Shown: in pieces, positions 33,762 to 42,436 of the stretch
Position numbering within the stretch: the first letter of the stretch is position 1
Layout: every line of letters starts with the position of its first letter
Source of the DNA: Acidimicrobiia bacterium
GTDB taxonomy: Bacteria > Actinomycetota > Acidimicrobiia > IMCC26256 > PALSA-555
NCBI GenBank assembly: GCA_040881685.1
Contig: JBBECS010000053.1
Location: forward strand, 37,631 to 91,116
Reading direction: 5' to 3'
DNA: 53,486 nucleotides
The notes under the pieces: generated by a model
Seen by the model: only the letters and a program-made list of their open reading frames with translations
Told to the model about the DNA's origin: nothing
Database searches by the model: none
Translations under genes and position numbers: made by a program

Positions 33762-34904
33762 ATGAGCGGCGAAGCTTGGGAGTACGCGGCTGTCTTCGTC
33801 GCCGCGCTTGCCATCTCGCTGGTCCTCACGCCGCTGATGCTGCGTCTCGCAATGCGCTGGGGCGTGCTCGATCAGCCTGGCGAGCACAAGAGTCACGACT
33901 CCGCCGTGCCCTACCTCGGCGGCGTCGCGATGGTGACCGGTCTCTCGATCGCGGTCGTCGTGGCCGCGGTCTTGCGACCGCCGGAGAGTGGGGCCGGCGA
34001 GCTGGCGGCGATCGTCGGCATCGCGCTCCTGCTCAGCCTGGTCGGTCTCGCTGATGACCTGCGCGGCCTGGGCTTCGCGCCGCGCATCGTCATCGAAGTC
34101 GCGGCCGGTGTCGCCGTGTGGGCGGTCAACGCCGGCGTCGAGCTCACCAGAAGCGACGCGGGCGACCTGATCCTCACGGTGGTCTGGGTCGTCGGCATCA
34201 CGAATGCCTTCAACCTCCTCGACAACATGGATGGCTTGTCGGCTGGCGTCGCCGCGCTCGGCGCAGGCTCGTGCTTCATCATCGCCGTTGCTAACGGGCA
34301 GTTCCTGATCGGCGGCCTCAGCGCGGCAACCGCCGGGTGTGCGCTCGGCTTCCTGCGCCACAACTTTCCGCCCGCTCGCATCTACATGGGCGACGCCGGC
34401 AGCCTCTACCTCGGTTTCTTGCTCGCGTACCTCGCGATCAAGCTCCGCTTCGACGCGCCGGAAGACATCACGTTCCTTGTGCCGATCCTCGTGCTGGGCG
34501 TTCCGATCCTCGACACCACGCTGGTCACGGTCTCGCGCCTGTTGCACCGCCGAAGCCCGCTGCGCGGCGGGAAGGACCACCTCAGTCACCGGCTCGTGAA
34601 GCTCGGCCTACCGGTGCGCGGCGCGGTTGGAACCATCTATGTCGCGGCGGCGAGCGTCGGGATCGTCGCCCTGGTCGTGAGCAGGATCGATCGCACGTCC
34701 GCGTACGTCCTTGCCGGTCTCGTGGTGGGCATCGCCGCGATCGTGGCGGTCGGCCTCGGCCGGGTTCCTGTGTACGACGAGTCGCCGCGGGCGAGTTCAG
34801 GGGCCCGAAAGGGGTCCGGGGTACGCTCTCGGAATGCAGGAGAACGGCGTGCGGGCCGCGGCGCGCCCACTCGCAGCCCGCGCCGGCTCCGCCGAGGGAA
34901 TTGA
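33762..34904 (+). CDS. wecA: Undecaprenyl-phosphate HexNAc-1-phosphate transferase (WecA/TagO type)
   Basis: Starts glycan assembly by moving a HexNAc-1-phosphate from UDP onto undecaprenyl phosphate at the cytoplasmic membrane face. The 380-residue protein has about ten helices. Diagnostic motifs are HKSHDSAVPYLGGVAM, LVGLADDLRGLG (Asp pair), NAFNLLDNMDGLSAG, FPPARIYMGDAGSLYLGF and the C-terminal catalytic loop GGKDHLSHRL. The last 45 residues are a basic, low-complexity Arg/Gly tail not needed for the fold. GGAGG lies just upstream of the ATG. It precedes the Wzm/Wzt exporter and is probably co-transcribed with it. Confidence 0.92.
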   Translation: MSGEAWEYAAVFVAALAISLVLTPLMLRLAMRWGVLDQPGEHKSHDSAVPYLGGVAMVTGLSIAVVVAAVLRPPESGAGELAAIVGIALLLSLVGLADDLRGLGFAPRIVIEVAAGVAVWAVNAGVELTRSDAGDLILTVVWVVGITNAFNLLDNMDGLSAGVAALGAGSCFIIAVANGQFLIGGLSAATAGCALGFLRHNFPPARIYMGDAGSLYLGFLLAYLAIKLRFDAPEDITFLVPILVLGVPILDTTLVTVSRLLHRRSPLRGGKDHLSHRLVKLGLPVRGAVGTIYVAAASVGIVALVVSRIDRTSAYVLAGLVVGIAAIVAVGLGRVPVYDESPRASSGARKGSGVRSRNAGERRAGRGAPTRSPRRLRRGN

Positions 34905-34919
34905 CCGCGCGCTCACAAC

Positions 34920-35744
34920 ATGACGCGGCTCGCTGAGTATCGGGGCACGCACGAGCTCCTGATCAATCTCGTGCTGCGGGAGCTGCGCGGGCGCTTCAAG
35001 CGATCCTTGCTGGGTTGGTCGTGGTCCCTCATCAACCCGCTGGCGACCATCCTCATCTTCTGGGTGGTGTTCTCGTCGTTCCTGAAGGTGCAGCCCCCGA
35101 CCGGTGATCCCAGCGGATTGAAGAGCTTCGTGCTGTTCCTGGTGTGCGGGCTGCTGCCGTACCGCTTCCTTGCCGACTCGATGGGTAGCTCGGTCGAGTC
35201 GCTCATCGCCAATGCGAACCTCGTCAAGAAGGTGTACTTCCCGCGCGAGCTCCTTGTCGTGGCCACGATCGGTTCGCTCGTCGTCACCTTCCTGATCGAG
35301 CTCGGTGTGTTCTGCATCGTGCTGGTCGCGTTCGGGAACATGGTGCTTCCATGGATCCCGATGCTGTTGGTGCTCGTGGTCATCGAGACATGCCTGGCAC
35401 TCGGCATCGCCTTGGTCCTCGCGCCGCTCAACGTGTATCTCCGCGATGTGAAGCACTTCATCGGCATCGCACTCCAGCTGCTGTTCTACTCGGCACCGAT
35501 CGTGTATCCGATCACGCTCGTGCCAAAGCACGCCGACATCCTCGGAGTCGACATTGCCTTGCGTGATGTCTATGAGTTGAACCCGCTGGTGGCGATGATC
35601 GACTGCTTCCGTGCCGTGCTCTACGACCTGAAGTTCCCCGAGACGGGTGACCTCCTCTACCTCACCGGATGGGCAGTCGGGTTGATCATCTTCGGTCATT
35701 GGGTGTTCGGTCGCCTCGATCGAAGGTTGGCGGAGGAAGTGTGA
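34920..35744 (+). CDS. wzm: Polysaccharide ABC exporter permease (Wzm/TagG type)
   Basis: A 274-residue ABC-2 type membrane subunit with six helices, forming the channel for export of a complete lipid-linked polysaccharide. The N-terminal amphipathic helix and INLVLRELRGRFKRSLLGW followed by SWSLINPLATILIFW are characteristic of Wzm/TagG. The later LNVYLRDVKHFIGIALQLLFYSAPIVYP block is the family hallmark. ATG at 34920 lies 15 bases after wecA. Its stop overlaps the GTG of the ATPase gene (GTGA), as expected for an obligate pair. Confidence 0.92.
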   Translation: MTRLAEYRGTHELLINLVLRELRGRFKRSLLGWSWSLINPLATILIFWVVFSSFLKVQPPTGDPSGLKSFVLFLVCGLLPYRFLADSMGSSVESLIANANLVKKVYFPRELLVVATIGSLVVTFLIELGVFCIVLVAFGNMVLPWIPMLLVLVVIETCLALGIALVLAPLNVYLRDVKHFIGIALQLLFYSAPIVYPITLVPKHADILGVDIALRDVYELNPLVAMIDCFRAVLYDLKFPETGDLLYLTGWAVGLIIFGHWVFGRLDRRLAEEV

Positions 35745-36943
35745 GCGCGGCGATCGTCATCGACGATGTCTCGAAGAAGTACCGCCTGTATCACGAACGC
35801 AACCAGGCGCTGAAGGCGGCGATCCTCCGGCGCCGTCGCGCTCGTTACGAAGAGTTCTGGGCGTTGCGCGAAGTGTCGTTCGAGATCGAAAAGGGGAGCA
35901 CGTTCGGTCTCATCGGTGAGAACGGTTCGGGCAAGAGCACGCTGCTGAAGTGCATCGCTAACATCCTGCGTCCCGACGGCGGATCCATCGCGGTGGAAGG
36001 CAAGCTGTCGGCGCTGCTCGAGCTCGGTGCAGGCTTCCATCCCGAGCTCAGCGGTCGCGAGAACATCTTCCTGAACGGCGCGATCCTCGGGCTGTCGAAG
36101 AAGCAGATCACTGCTCGCTTCGACGAGATCGTCGACTTTGCCGGGCTCGAGCAATTCGTCGACAGCCCGGTGAAGAACTACTCGTCGGGGATGTACGTTC
36201 GCCTCGGCTTCTCAGTCGCAATCAATGTCGACCCTGACATCCTTCTCATCGACGAGATCCTTGCGGTTGGCGACGCCGAGTTCCAAGCCAAGTGTTCGAA
36301 GAAGTTCGCCGAGTTGCGTGCCTCGGGGAAGACGATCGTGATCGTGTCGCACGCGATCGAGTCGATCCGCGAGTTCTGCGACCACGCGGCGCTGCTCGAC
36401 CACGGGAAGATCCGATCGATCGGTCCGTCGAGTGGAGTCATCAACGACTACCTGAAGGGCGTGCACCTCAAGAGCCGCAGCGCCGAGGATGCACGGCGGG
36501 GGACCGGTGAGATCCAGATCGAGCGCGTGGTGCTCCTCGACGCCGATGAGAGACGGACCACCCGGACCCGCACAGGGGAAGCAGTGACCCTCCGCCTCAT
36601 GTTCTCCGCGAGTCAGCCGATCGAGCGTCCCGTCTTCGGGTTCGGCATCGCGCGGATCGACGGGGTAGGTGTCACGGGTCCCAACACTCAGGACTACGAC
36701 ATGATCCCCGACAAGGTCGAGGGGCATGGGCACGTCGACTACCACGTCCCGAGCCTCCCGCTGTTGCCGGGGACGTATGACGTGAACGCGTCCATCAATA
36801 CCATCGACCTCACGAGCCAGTACGACGGTCGCGTTGGTGCGCTGCGCTTCGATGTCGAGCCGGGAGGCACGCCGGGTGAACGACTCGGATTGATCTCGTT
36901 CCGCGGCTCATGGGAGATCGCCGACAACGAGCAACCTTCGTGA
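35741..36943 (+). CDS. wzt: Polysaccharide ABC exporter ATPase with C-terminal glycan-binding domain (Wzt)
   Basis: A 400-residue protein that energises Wzm. The ATPase half (1 to about 245) has Walker A GENGSGKST, LLELGAGFHPELSGRENI, the Wzt-type signature NYSSGMYVRLGF and Walker B DILLIDEILAVGD. The C-terminal half (about 260-400) is a beta-rich Wzt_C-like domain (VTLRLMFSASQPI, FGFGIARIDGVGVTG, VDYHVPSLPLLPGTYDVN). In E. coli O9a and similar systems this domain recognises the modified end of the glycan, so chain-end modification (perhaps by one of the methyltransferases here) may gate export. GTG at 35741 overlaps the permease stop. Confidence 0.91.
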   Translation: MSAAIVIDDVSKKYRLYHERNQALKAAILRRRRARYEEFWALREVSFEIEKGSTFGLIGENGSGKSTLLKCIANILRPDGGSIAVEGKLSALLELGAGFHPELSGRENIFLNGAILGLSKKQITARFDEIVDFAGLEQFVDSPVKNYSSGMYVRLGFSVAINVDPDILLIDEILAVGDAEFQAKCSKKFAELRASGKTIVIVSHAIESIREFCDHAALLDHGKIRSIGPSSGVINDYLKGVHLKSRSAEDARRGTGEIQIERVVLLDADERRTTRTRTGEAVTLRLMFSASQPIERPVFGFGIARIDGVGVTGPNTQDYDMIPDKVEGHGHVDYHVPSLPLLPGTYDVNASINTIDLTSQYDGRVGALRFDVEPGGTPGERLGLISFRGSWEIADNEQPS

Positions 36944-39231
36944 GCAGTGCGAGCAAGGTCGACACTCGCCCGATACGGGGGGGTGTCGTCTCGGTCGTGA
37001 TCGTCGGCGGTAACGATGTCGACGCCGCGCTCGATGCAGTTGGTCGCGTGACGACGCTGGATTGGCCACGCGATCTGCTCGACGTCGTGATCACCGGTCC
37101 GAGTCGCGACATCGCATCCGAAGCAAAGAGACGCGGGCTCGACGTTCGAGCCGTCGACGTGTCGACCGACGTATCACTCGCTGCGGCGCGGAACCTCGGC
37201 GCGCGCACCGCCCGTGGTGAATGGCTGGCATTCCTCGATCGCGACGCGACACCCGACCCGTTGTGGCTCCGCGCGGCGTTGCGATCGATGCGGGCCGACG
37301 CCAACGTGGCCGCGGTTGCGAGCAAGGTGCTCGACGCCGACGGCACGCTCGCCTTCGTCGACGCGGCGCTGAGCCCGACCGGTGAGCCGGTGCTCGTGCA
37401 TGCCGGTGAGGCCGATACCGGCGTCTACGACGAGGCCGCGCCGGTGCTGTTCTCGTCACCGTGGGCCCTGGTGCTGGAGACCAAGGCGTTCCGCTGGGTG
37501 CGCGGCTTCGACCCCGAGCACTGCCGCGGCGTCGAGCACGCCGATCTGGGTTGGCGGCTGTGGTTGGCCGGCCTCGGCGTGCGGTACTGCGGACGCTCCG
37601 TCGTGCGCCTCACCCGTTGCAATCGAACGGCACAGAGTGATGACATGGCTCGGGGCGGGGCGGAGATGCTCTACAAGAACCTCGACGAGGCCAACCTCGT
37701 CGCCCTCGGAGCCGAGGAGATCGAGCCGCCGCCGTCGCTCGTCGCCGAACGCGCCAGGGTGCAGGCCACGCGACGGGTGCCCGATCTCGAGGTGCTGCCG
37801 CTGTCACGGTTGCCCAGCTCGTCTCGTCGCCGCATCCTCGTGGCCACGCCCGACGTGCTCCAGCCCAAGATGGCCGGGCCCGCCATCCGCGCCTATCGAA
37901 TGGCGCTCGCGCTCTCGGCCGAACACGACGTGGAGCTCGTGAGCACGGTCGGCTGTGACTTCTCGCACCCGTCTTTCCGCGCGTCGCACGTGACGGATCG
38001 CCAGCTGCGCGACGCGGTCAACCGGGCCGAGGTCGTCGTGATCCAGGGCCATCTCATCGAACACAGTCCGTGGCTCCGCCGGACCGACAAGGTGCTGGTC
38101 GCCGACATCTACGACCCGTTCCACCTCGAAGTGCTCGAGCAGGCTCGCGACCTGGCGCCGAACGATCGCCGGGTCACGACGCGTCTCACGGTCGAGACGC
38201 TGAACGAGCAGCTCACCCGGGGCGACTTCTTCCTCTGCGCGAGCGAGAAGCAACGCGACTTCTGGCTCGGTCAGCTCGCGGCAGTGGGTCGCATCAACCC
38301 CGCGACCTATGACCAGGATGAGGGCCTCGAATCGCTGATCGCGATCGCGCCGTTCGGTGTTGACGAGGAACCGCCCACCCACACCAAGCCGGTGCTGCGC
38401 GACGTGGTGCCGGGGATCGGTGCGGACGACAAGGTCATCCTCTGGGGCGGCGGCGTCTACAACTGGTTCGATCCGCTCACGCTGCTGCGCGCCGTCGACA
38501 AGCTCAAGCACCGCCTTCCGAACGTTCGCCTCTATTTCATGGGGATGGCCCACCCGAACCCGCACGTGCCGGCCATGCGGATGGCCTCTCGGGCGCGCGA
38601 GCTCGCCGATGAGCTCGACCTCGTCGGCACGCACGTGTTCTTCAACGCCGGGTGGGTCGACTACGACGATCGGCACAACTACCTGCTCGAGGCCGACGTG
38701 GGTGTGAGCACACACCTCGACCATGTCGAGACGGCGTTCTCCTTCCGGACCCGCCTCCTCGACTACTTCTGGGCCGCCCTACCGGTGGTCGCGAGTGACG
38801 GCGACAGCTTCGGTGACGTGATTCGCCTCCACGGGCTCGGACTCGTGGTCCCGCCCGACGACGTCGATGCGCTCGAGGAAGCGTTGTATGCGCTCCTCGC
38901 CGACGACACCCAACGCAGCGCGTGCCAGTCAGCGATCCGGGAGTTCGTCCCCGAGCTGTATTGGAGCAAGGCGCTCGAACCGTTGCTCGAGTTCTGCCGC
39001 CATCCGGCCCGCGCCGCCGACCTGAGTGACCCGCGTCAACGGGTGATGGTGGGGGATCCGCTGGCGCAGGCGATGTGGGGTCGCCGCGGATGGAGGCACA
39101 CGGCCCGGGTAGCCATCGAGCATCTGCGGCGGCTGGAGCTCTCCGATCTCACGCGAAAGATCCGCATGCGGATCCGCACGTGGAGACACCCGACCAGCTC
39201 CGGTCCCGGCGGCCGCACCGACACCTTCTGA
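36940..39231 (+). CDS. Two-domain glycosyltransferase, GT2 plus GT4
   Basis: A 763-residue bifunctional enzyme. Residues about 17-230 are a GT2 (GT-A) domain: VVSVVIVGGNDVDAAL, AAARNLGARTARGEWLAFLDRDATPDP (metal/donor Asp motif), and GVEHADLGWRLWLAG with an acceptor-side ED-like acid. Residues about 290-690 are a GT4 (GT-B) domain: RRILVATPDVLQPKMAGPAIR, KVLVADIYDPFH, WGGGVYNWFDPLTLLRAVD and VSTHLDHVETAFSFRTRLLDYFWA. Two linked activities suggest consecutive sugar additions. GTG at 36940 overlaps the wzt stop (GTGA), so it belongs to the export operon. Confidence 0.85.
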   Translation: MSSASKVDTRPIRGGVVSVVIVGGNDVDAALDAVGRVTTLDWPRDLLDVVITGPSRDIASEAKRRGLDVRAVDVSTDVSLAAARNLGARTARGEWLAFLDRDATPDPLWLRAALRSMRADANVAAVASKVLDADGTLAFVDAALSPTGEPVLVHAGEADTGVYDEAAPVLFSSPWALVLETKAFRWVRGFDPEHCRGVEHADLGWRLWLAGLGVRYCGRSVVRLTRCNRTAQSDDMARGGAEMLYKNLDEANLVALGAEEIEPPPSLVAERARVQATRRVPDLEVLPLSRLPSSSRRRILVATPDVLQPKMAGPAIRAYRMALALSAEHDVELVSTVGCDFSHPSFRASHVTDRQLRDAVNRAEVVVIQGHLIEHSPWLRRTDKVLVADIYDPFHLEVLEQARDLAPNDRRVTTRLTVETLNEQLTRGDFFLCASEKQRDFWLGQLAAVGRINPATYDQDEGLESLIAIAPFGVDEEPPTHTKPVLRDVVPGIGADDKVILWGGGVYNWFDPLTLLRAVDKLKHRLPNVRLYFMGMAHPNPHVPAMRMASRARELADELDLVGTHVFFNAGWVDYDDRHNYLLEADVGVSTHLDHVETAFSFRTRLLDYFWAALPVVASDGDSFGDVIRLHGLGLVVPPDDVDALEEALYALLADDTQRSACQSAIREFVPELYWSKALEPLLEFCRHPARAADLSDPRQRVMVGDPLAQAMWGRRGWRHTARVAIEHLRRLELSDLTRKIRMRIRTWRHPTSSGPGGRTDTF

Positions 39232-39234
39232 GGG

Positions 39235-40515
39235 CTACGACCTCGTCGGTTGCTTGCGGTCGCGGCGACGACTCCGGAGCATCGCGGGGGCGCGCACGAG
39301 GAAGGCGCCGAACGCGCGGAGGCGGCGCCCCACGAGCGCACCCCGCGGACGCCGGGCGCGCATGATCCTGCGCACGATGTCACGGCGCGCATACGAGCCC
39401 GTGATGAGAGGGTGGCGAAGCACCGCGCGCCAGGCGTCGCGCGACGCGGCGTGACGAGTGAGCACGAGCAAGCGGTTGCGCTCTTCGTAGTGGAGCTTGA
39501 GCGGTGAGCCTTCCACCGTCGTCGCGGCGTGCACGTGGTGCACGATCGATGCCGGCACGTATCGGTACCGCCAGCCGCGCGCGCGCCCGCGCCATGAGTG
39601 TTCGAGGTCCTCGTAATACACGAACAGGCGTTGGTCCATTGGACCGACGTCGTCCACGTAGTCGCGGCGCAACACCACGGCGGCGCCGCACCACGCGAAC
39701 ACATCTTCGGGCGTGTCGAAGCGCCCGTCGTCGGGCTCGAGGTAACCGCGATCGGCACCATGCTTGTCGTCGGTGAGCACCGATCCGACGTTGTTGATCA
39801 CGTCGACGACCGGACCCGCGAGCGGGATCGTGTGCCACATGGGTGTGCGCCCGATGGAGAGCTCGATGAGGTCTGGACCGCAGGACGCGGTCGCATTGAC
39901 GGGGCGCACCGCACTGAGCTGGAGAGCGGCCTCGTTCCCTTCGGGGAGCCAGAGCCGCGCGCTCGCCGTTGTCCACTGACCGGATCCGTCGGGCTCGAGA
40001 CCCCAGAAGCCCTCGACGAGCTGGGTCCGCGACCACACTTCGACTCCGTCGACTCGAACCCCGCTGACCATGACGCCGACGTCGCGCCCGTCGTGCCGGA
40101 CCGTCGGGCTCCGGAGGGAGAGGTCGCGGAAGCGACCCGCGAGCAGGATCTTCGGACACGCGGCACCGAGCGATGGGTCCGCCTCGAGCGCGTCGACGAG
40201 TGGCCGAAGCCAACCAGGATCCACCGTCGCGTCGTTGTTCACAAATGCCACGTACGCGGTCCCGCCGAGGTCGGCGAGACCGAGGTTGCACCCACCGGCG
40301 AAGCCGAGATTCTTCGTGCCGCGGATCACCCGCACCTCTGGGAGCTCGCGTTCGACCGCGTCGGCCACGCCGTCACGTGACGCGTTGTCGACGAGCACGA
40401 CATCGAGGCGATCGGTCGGCCACTCGGTGGCGCGCAGGCCGCGGAGGCACGCGAGCGTGAGATCGCCCCCCTCGTAGTTGACGACGACCGCGCGCACGAG
40501 GGGCGCCGGTGGCAT
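39235..40515 (-). CDS. Glycosyltransferase family 2 (rhamnosyltransferase-like)
   Basis: A 426-residue GT-A enzyme: RAVVVNYEGGDLTLACL, VDNASRDGVADAV, NLGFAGGCNLGLADL, VNNDATVDPGWL (donor/metal motif) and YYEDLEHSWRGRARGWRYRYV with an ED acceptor motif. This pattern is common to rhamnosyl- and galactofuranosyl-type GT2 enzymes. An insertion of about 120 residues (near 140-270) between the donor motif and the ED motif is unusual. The tail is very basic. ATG at 40515 has GGAG upstream and lies 17 bases after rmlD, so it probably uses dTDP-rhamnose. The frame further upstream to 40938 is a shadow of rmlD. Confidence 0.86.
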   Translation of the reverse strand: MPPAPLVRAVVVNYEGGDLTLACLRGLRATEWPTDRLDVVLVDNASRDGVADAVERELPEVRVIRGTKNLGFAGGCNLGLADLGGTAYVAFVNNDATVDPGWLRPLVDALEADPSLGAACPKILLAGRFRDLSLRSPTVRHDGRDVGVMVSGVRVDGVEVWSRTQLVEGFWGLEPDGSGQWTTASARLWLPEGNEAALQLSAVRPVNATASCGPDLIELSIGRTPMWHTIPLAGPVVDVINNVGSVLTDDKHGADRGYLEPDDGRFDTPEDVFAWCGAAVVLRRDYVDDVGPMDQRLFVYYEDLEHSWRGRARGWRYRYVPASIVHHVHAATTVEGSPLKLHYEERNRLLVLTRHAASRDAWRAVLRHPLITGSYARRDIVRRIMRARRPRGALVGRRLRAFGAFLVRAPAMLRSRRRDRKQPTRS

Positions 40516-40532
40516 CTCCAGGTCTCCTGCGC

Positions 40533-41375
40533 CTAGGTGAGCTCGGCGACGAGACGGTCGAGAGACTCGCGGTAGTGCGGCAGCAGGGGCACGTTGGCGA
40601 GGCGGAGTGCGGCGTTGTCCAAGACCGAGTTCGCCGGGCGCTTCGCCGGGCGCGGCGGGTGAAGGTCGGCCGTCGCGATCGGTTCGACTCGCCCGGGATC
40701 CTCGCCTGCCGATTCGAGCACCGAACGCGCGAATTCGAACCAGCTCACGGCGCCCTGGTTCGTCACGTGGAACACGCCGGTGCGACGTTCCGCGACGAGT
40801 CTGCGCACCATGGTGGCCGCATCGCCGGCGAACGTCGGATGACCGCGCTGGTCGTCGACGAACTGAAGGCGATCGTGCTCGCCGGCGAGGCGCAGGATCG
40901 TCTTCACCATGTTCTGCCCGCGGCGTCCGCAGACCCATGACAGCCTGACCACGAGCGCGTGCTCATGGGCGCTCAGCTCGTGCTCGCCTGCGAGCTTCGA
41001 CTGCCCGTACACGGACAGCGGGTTGGTCTGGTCCCATTCCGCGTACGGCTCTGTCTTGGTGCCGTCGAACACGTAGTCCGTGGACAAGTAGCAGAGGTGC
41101 GCGCCGACCCGTTGCGATGCCTCGGCGACGTGGCGGGTACCCATCGCGTTCACGGCGAACGCGCGGTCGGGATCACCCTCGCACGCATCGACGGCCGTCC
41201 ACCCGGCGGTGTGCAGGACAGCCTCGGGTCGCGCGGTTGCGATCGCTGCATGCACGGCTTCGCGGTCGGCCACGTCGAGCTGGTCGTGGGAAGCCGCGAT
41301 CACCTCGTGATCCGCGAACGCCTGCTCCAGCTCGTAGCCGATCTGCCCGGCGGCGCCGGTCACCAGGACGCGCAT
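40533..41375 (-). CDS. rmlD: dTDP-4-dehydrorhamnose reductase
   Basis: Last step of dTDP-L-rhamnose synthesis. The 280-residue SDR has MRVLVTGAAGQIGYELEQAF, LHTAGWTAVDACEGD, AVNAMGTRHVAEAS, STDYVFDGTKTEPYAE and YGQSKLAGE (YxxxK), all RmlD hallmarks, plus RLSWVCGRRGQNMV. Length is normal. Its ATG is four bases after the rmlB stop. It is followed by a GT2 glycosyltransferase that may use the product. Confidence 0.94.
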   Translation of the reverse strand: MRVLVTGAAGQIGYELEQAFADHEVIAASHDQLDVADREAVHAAIATARPEAVLHTAGWTAVDACEGDPDRAFAVNAMGTRHVAEASQRVGAHLCYLSTDYVFDGTKTEPYAEWDQTNPLSVYGQSKLAGEHELSAHEHALVVRLSWVCGRRGQNMVKTILRLAGEHDRLQFVDDQRGHPTFAGDAATMVRRLVAERRTGVFHVTNQGAVSWFEFARSVLESAGEDPGRVEPIATADLHPPRPAKRPANSVLDNAALRLANVPLLPHYRESLDRLVAELT

Positions 41376-41379
41376 GCCG

Positions 41380-42342
41380 TCACGCGTCCCGTTGCTTCAG
41401 CGGCTCCCACCACCACCGGTTGTCGCGGTACCAGGTGACCGTTCCCTCGAGCGCCTCCCGGAACTCCCGCTTGGTATCCCATCCCAGCGCTCGGACCTTG
41501 TCGGTCGCGATCGAGTAGCGGCGATCGTGCCCGAGGCGGTCATCGACGTACTCGATCATCGAGTCGTCATGGCCCAGGATTCCGAGGATTGCATCGGTGA
41601 CCTCGCGGTTGGTCACCTCGTTGCCCGCACCGATGTTGTAGATCTCGCCCTCGGATCCGGCGCGGAGCACCCGGTCGATACCCGCGCAGTTGTCCTCGAC
41701 GTAGCACCAGTCGCGAACGTTCAATCCGTCTCCGTACAACGGCACCCGCTCACCTTCGAGGAGGTTCGTGACGAACAGCGGGATCACCTTCTCCGGGAAT
41801 TGGTACGGACCGAAGTTGTTCGACGATCGCGTGACCACAACGGGCAGGCCGTAGGTCGAGTGGTACGAGAGCGCGATGACGTCAGAGGCTGCCTTCGATG
41901 CCGAATACGGAGAACGTGGGCCCAGGGTGTCGGTCTCGGAGAACGATCCTTCCTCGATGGAGCCGTAGACCTCGTCGGTCGACACGTGCAGGAAACGACC
42001 GACGCCGACGCGGCGGGCGATATCGCACATCACGTTCGTACCATCGCAGTTCGTGTGCACGAACTCGTCGGGCGACACGATCGAGCGGTCGACGTGGCTC
42101 TCTGCAGCGAAGTGCAGGACCGCGTCGTGCCCGTCTATCGCGCTGCGGACGGCATCGCGATCGGTGATGTCGCCTTTCACGAAAGCGAATCGCGGATCGT
42201 CGTCGAGGCCACGCAGGTTGTCGAGGTTCCCGGCGTACGTGAGCGCGTCGAAGACGGTCACCGAATCGTCGGACGACCCCAACACGAATCGGACGTAGTT
42301 CGAGCCGATGAAACCGGCGCCGCCCGTCACGAAGAGCTTCAT
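41380..42342 (-). CDS. rmlB: dTDP-glucose 4,6-dehydratase
   Basis: Second step of dTDP-L-rhamnose synthesis. The 320-residue SDR has MKLFVTGGAGFIGSNYVRF, LTYAGNLDNL, HFAAESHVDRSI, STDEVYG (catalytic Asp-Glu with the Thr), YSASKAASD (YxxxK) and RSSNNFGPYQFPEK, which together identify RmlB. The ATG at 42342 follows AGGAG by six bases. A longer frame to 42378 runs into the leader element (copy B, 42340-42436) that separates it from rmlC. The remnant at 6313-6402 matches its first codons closely at the DNA level. Confidence 0.95.
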   Translation of the reverse strand: MKLFVTGGAGFIGSNYVRFVLGSSDDSVTVFDALTYAGNLDNLRGLDDDPRFAFVKGDITDRDAVRSAIDGHDAVLHFAAESHVDRSIVSPDEFVHTNCDGTNVMCDIARRVGVGRFLHVSTDEVYGSIEEGSFSETDTLGPRSPYSASKAASDVIALSYHSTYGLPVVVTRSSNNFGPYQFPEKVIPLFVTNLLEGERVPLYGDGLNVRDWCYVEDNCAGIDRVLRAGSEGEIYNIGAGNEVTNREVTDAILGILGHDDSMIEYVDDRLGHDRRYSIATDKVRALGWDTKREFREALEGTVTWYRDNRWWWEPLKQRDA

Positions 42343-42436
42343 TGCCCGCTCCTGGCGCTTCGCGCCGGGCCGCTCCACTCCAACTCGGCGAACGGCTTGG
42401 GGCCGCAGGGTACCTGCGGCGCGGGCGTTCGCCTCA
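42340..42436 (-). repeat. Intergenic leader element, copy B (before rmlB)
   Basis: A 97-base segment on the minus strand from the rmlC stop codon to the rmlB start codon, homologous to copy A at 18211-18313. Hairpin 1 is GCCGCAGG-TAC-CCTGCGGC, with TACCCT at plus 42407-42412. Hairpin 2 is GGCGC-GAA-GCGCC. Relative to copy A, one pair in each stem is flipped (G-C to C-G, and C-G to G-C) so pairing is kept, while the spacer between hairpin 1 and the common AGCCGTTCGCCGA block is six bases shorter. The 3' end supplies the rmlB Shine-Dalgarno (AGGAG). Confidence 0.8.
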
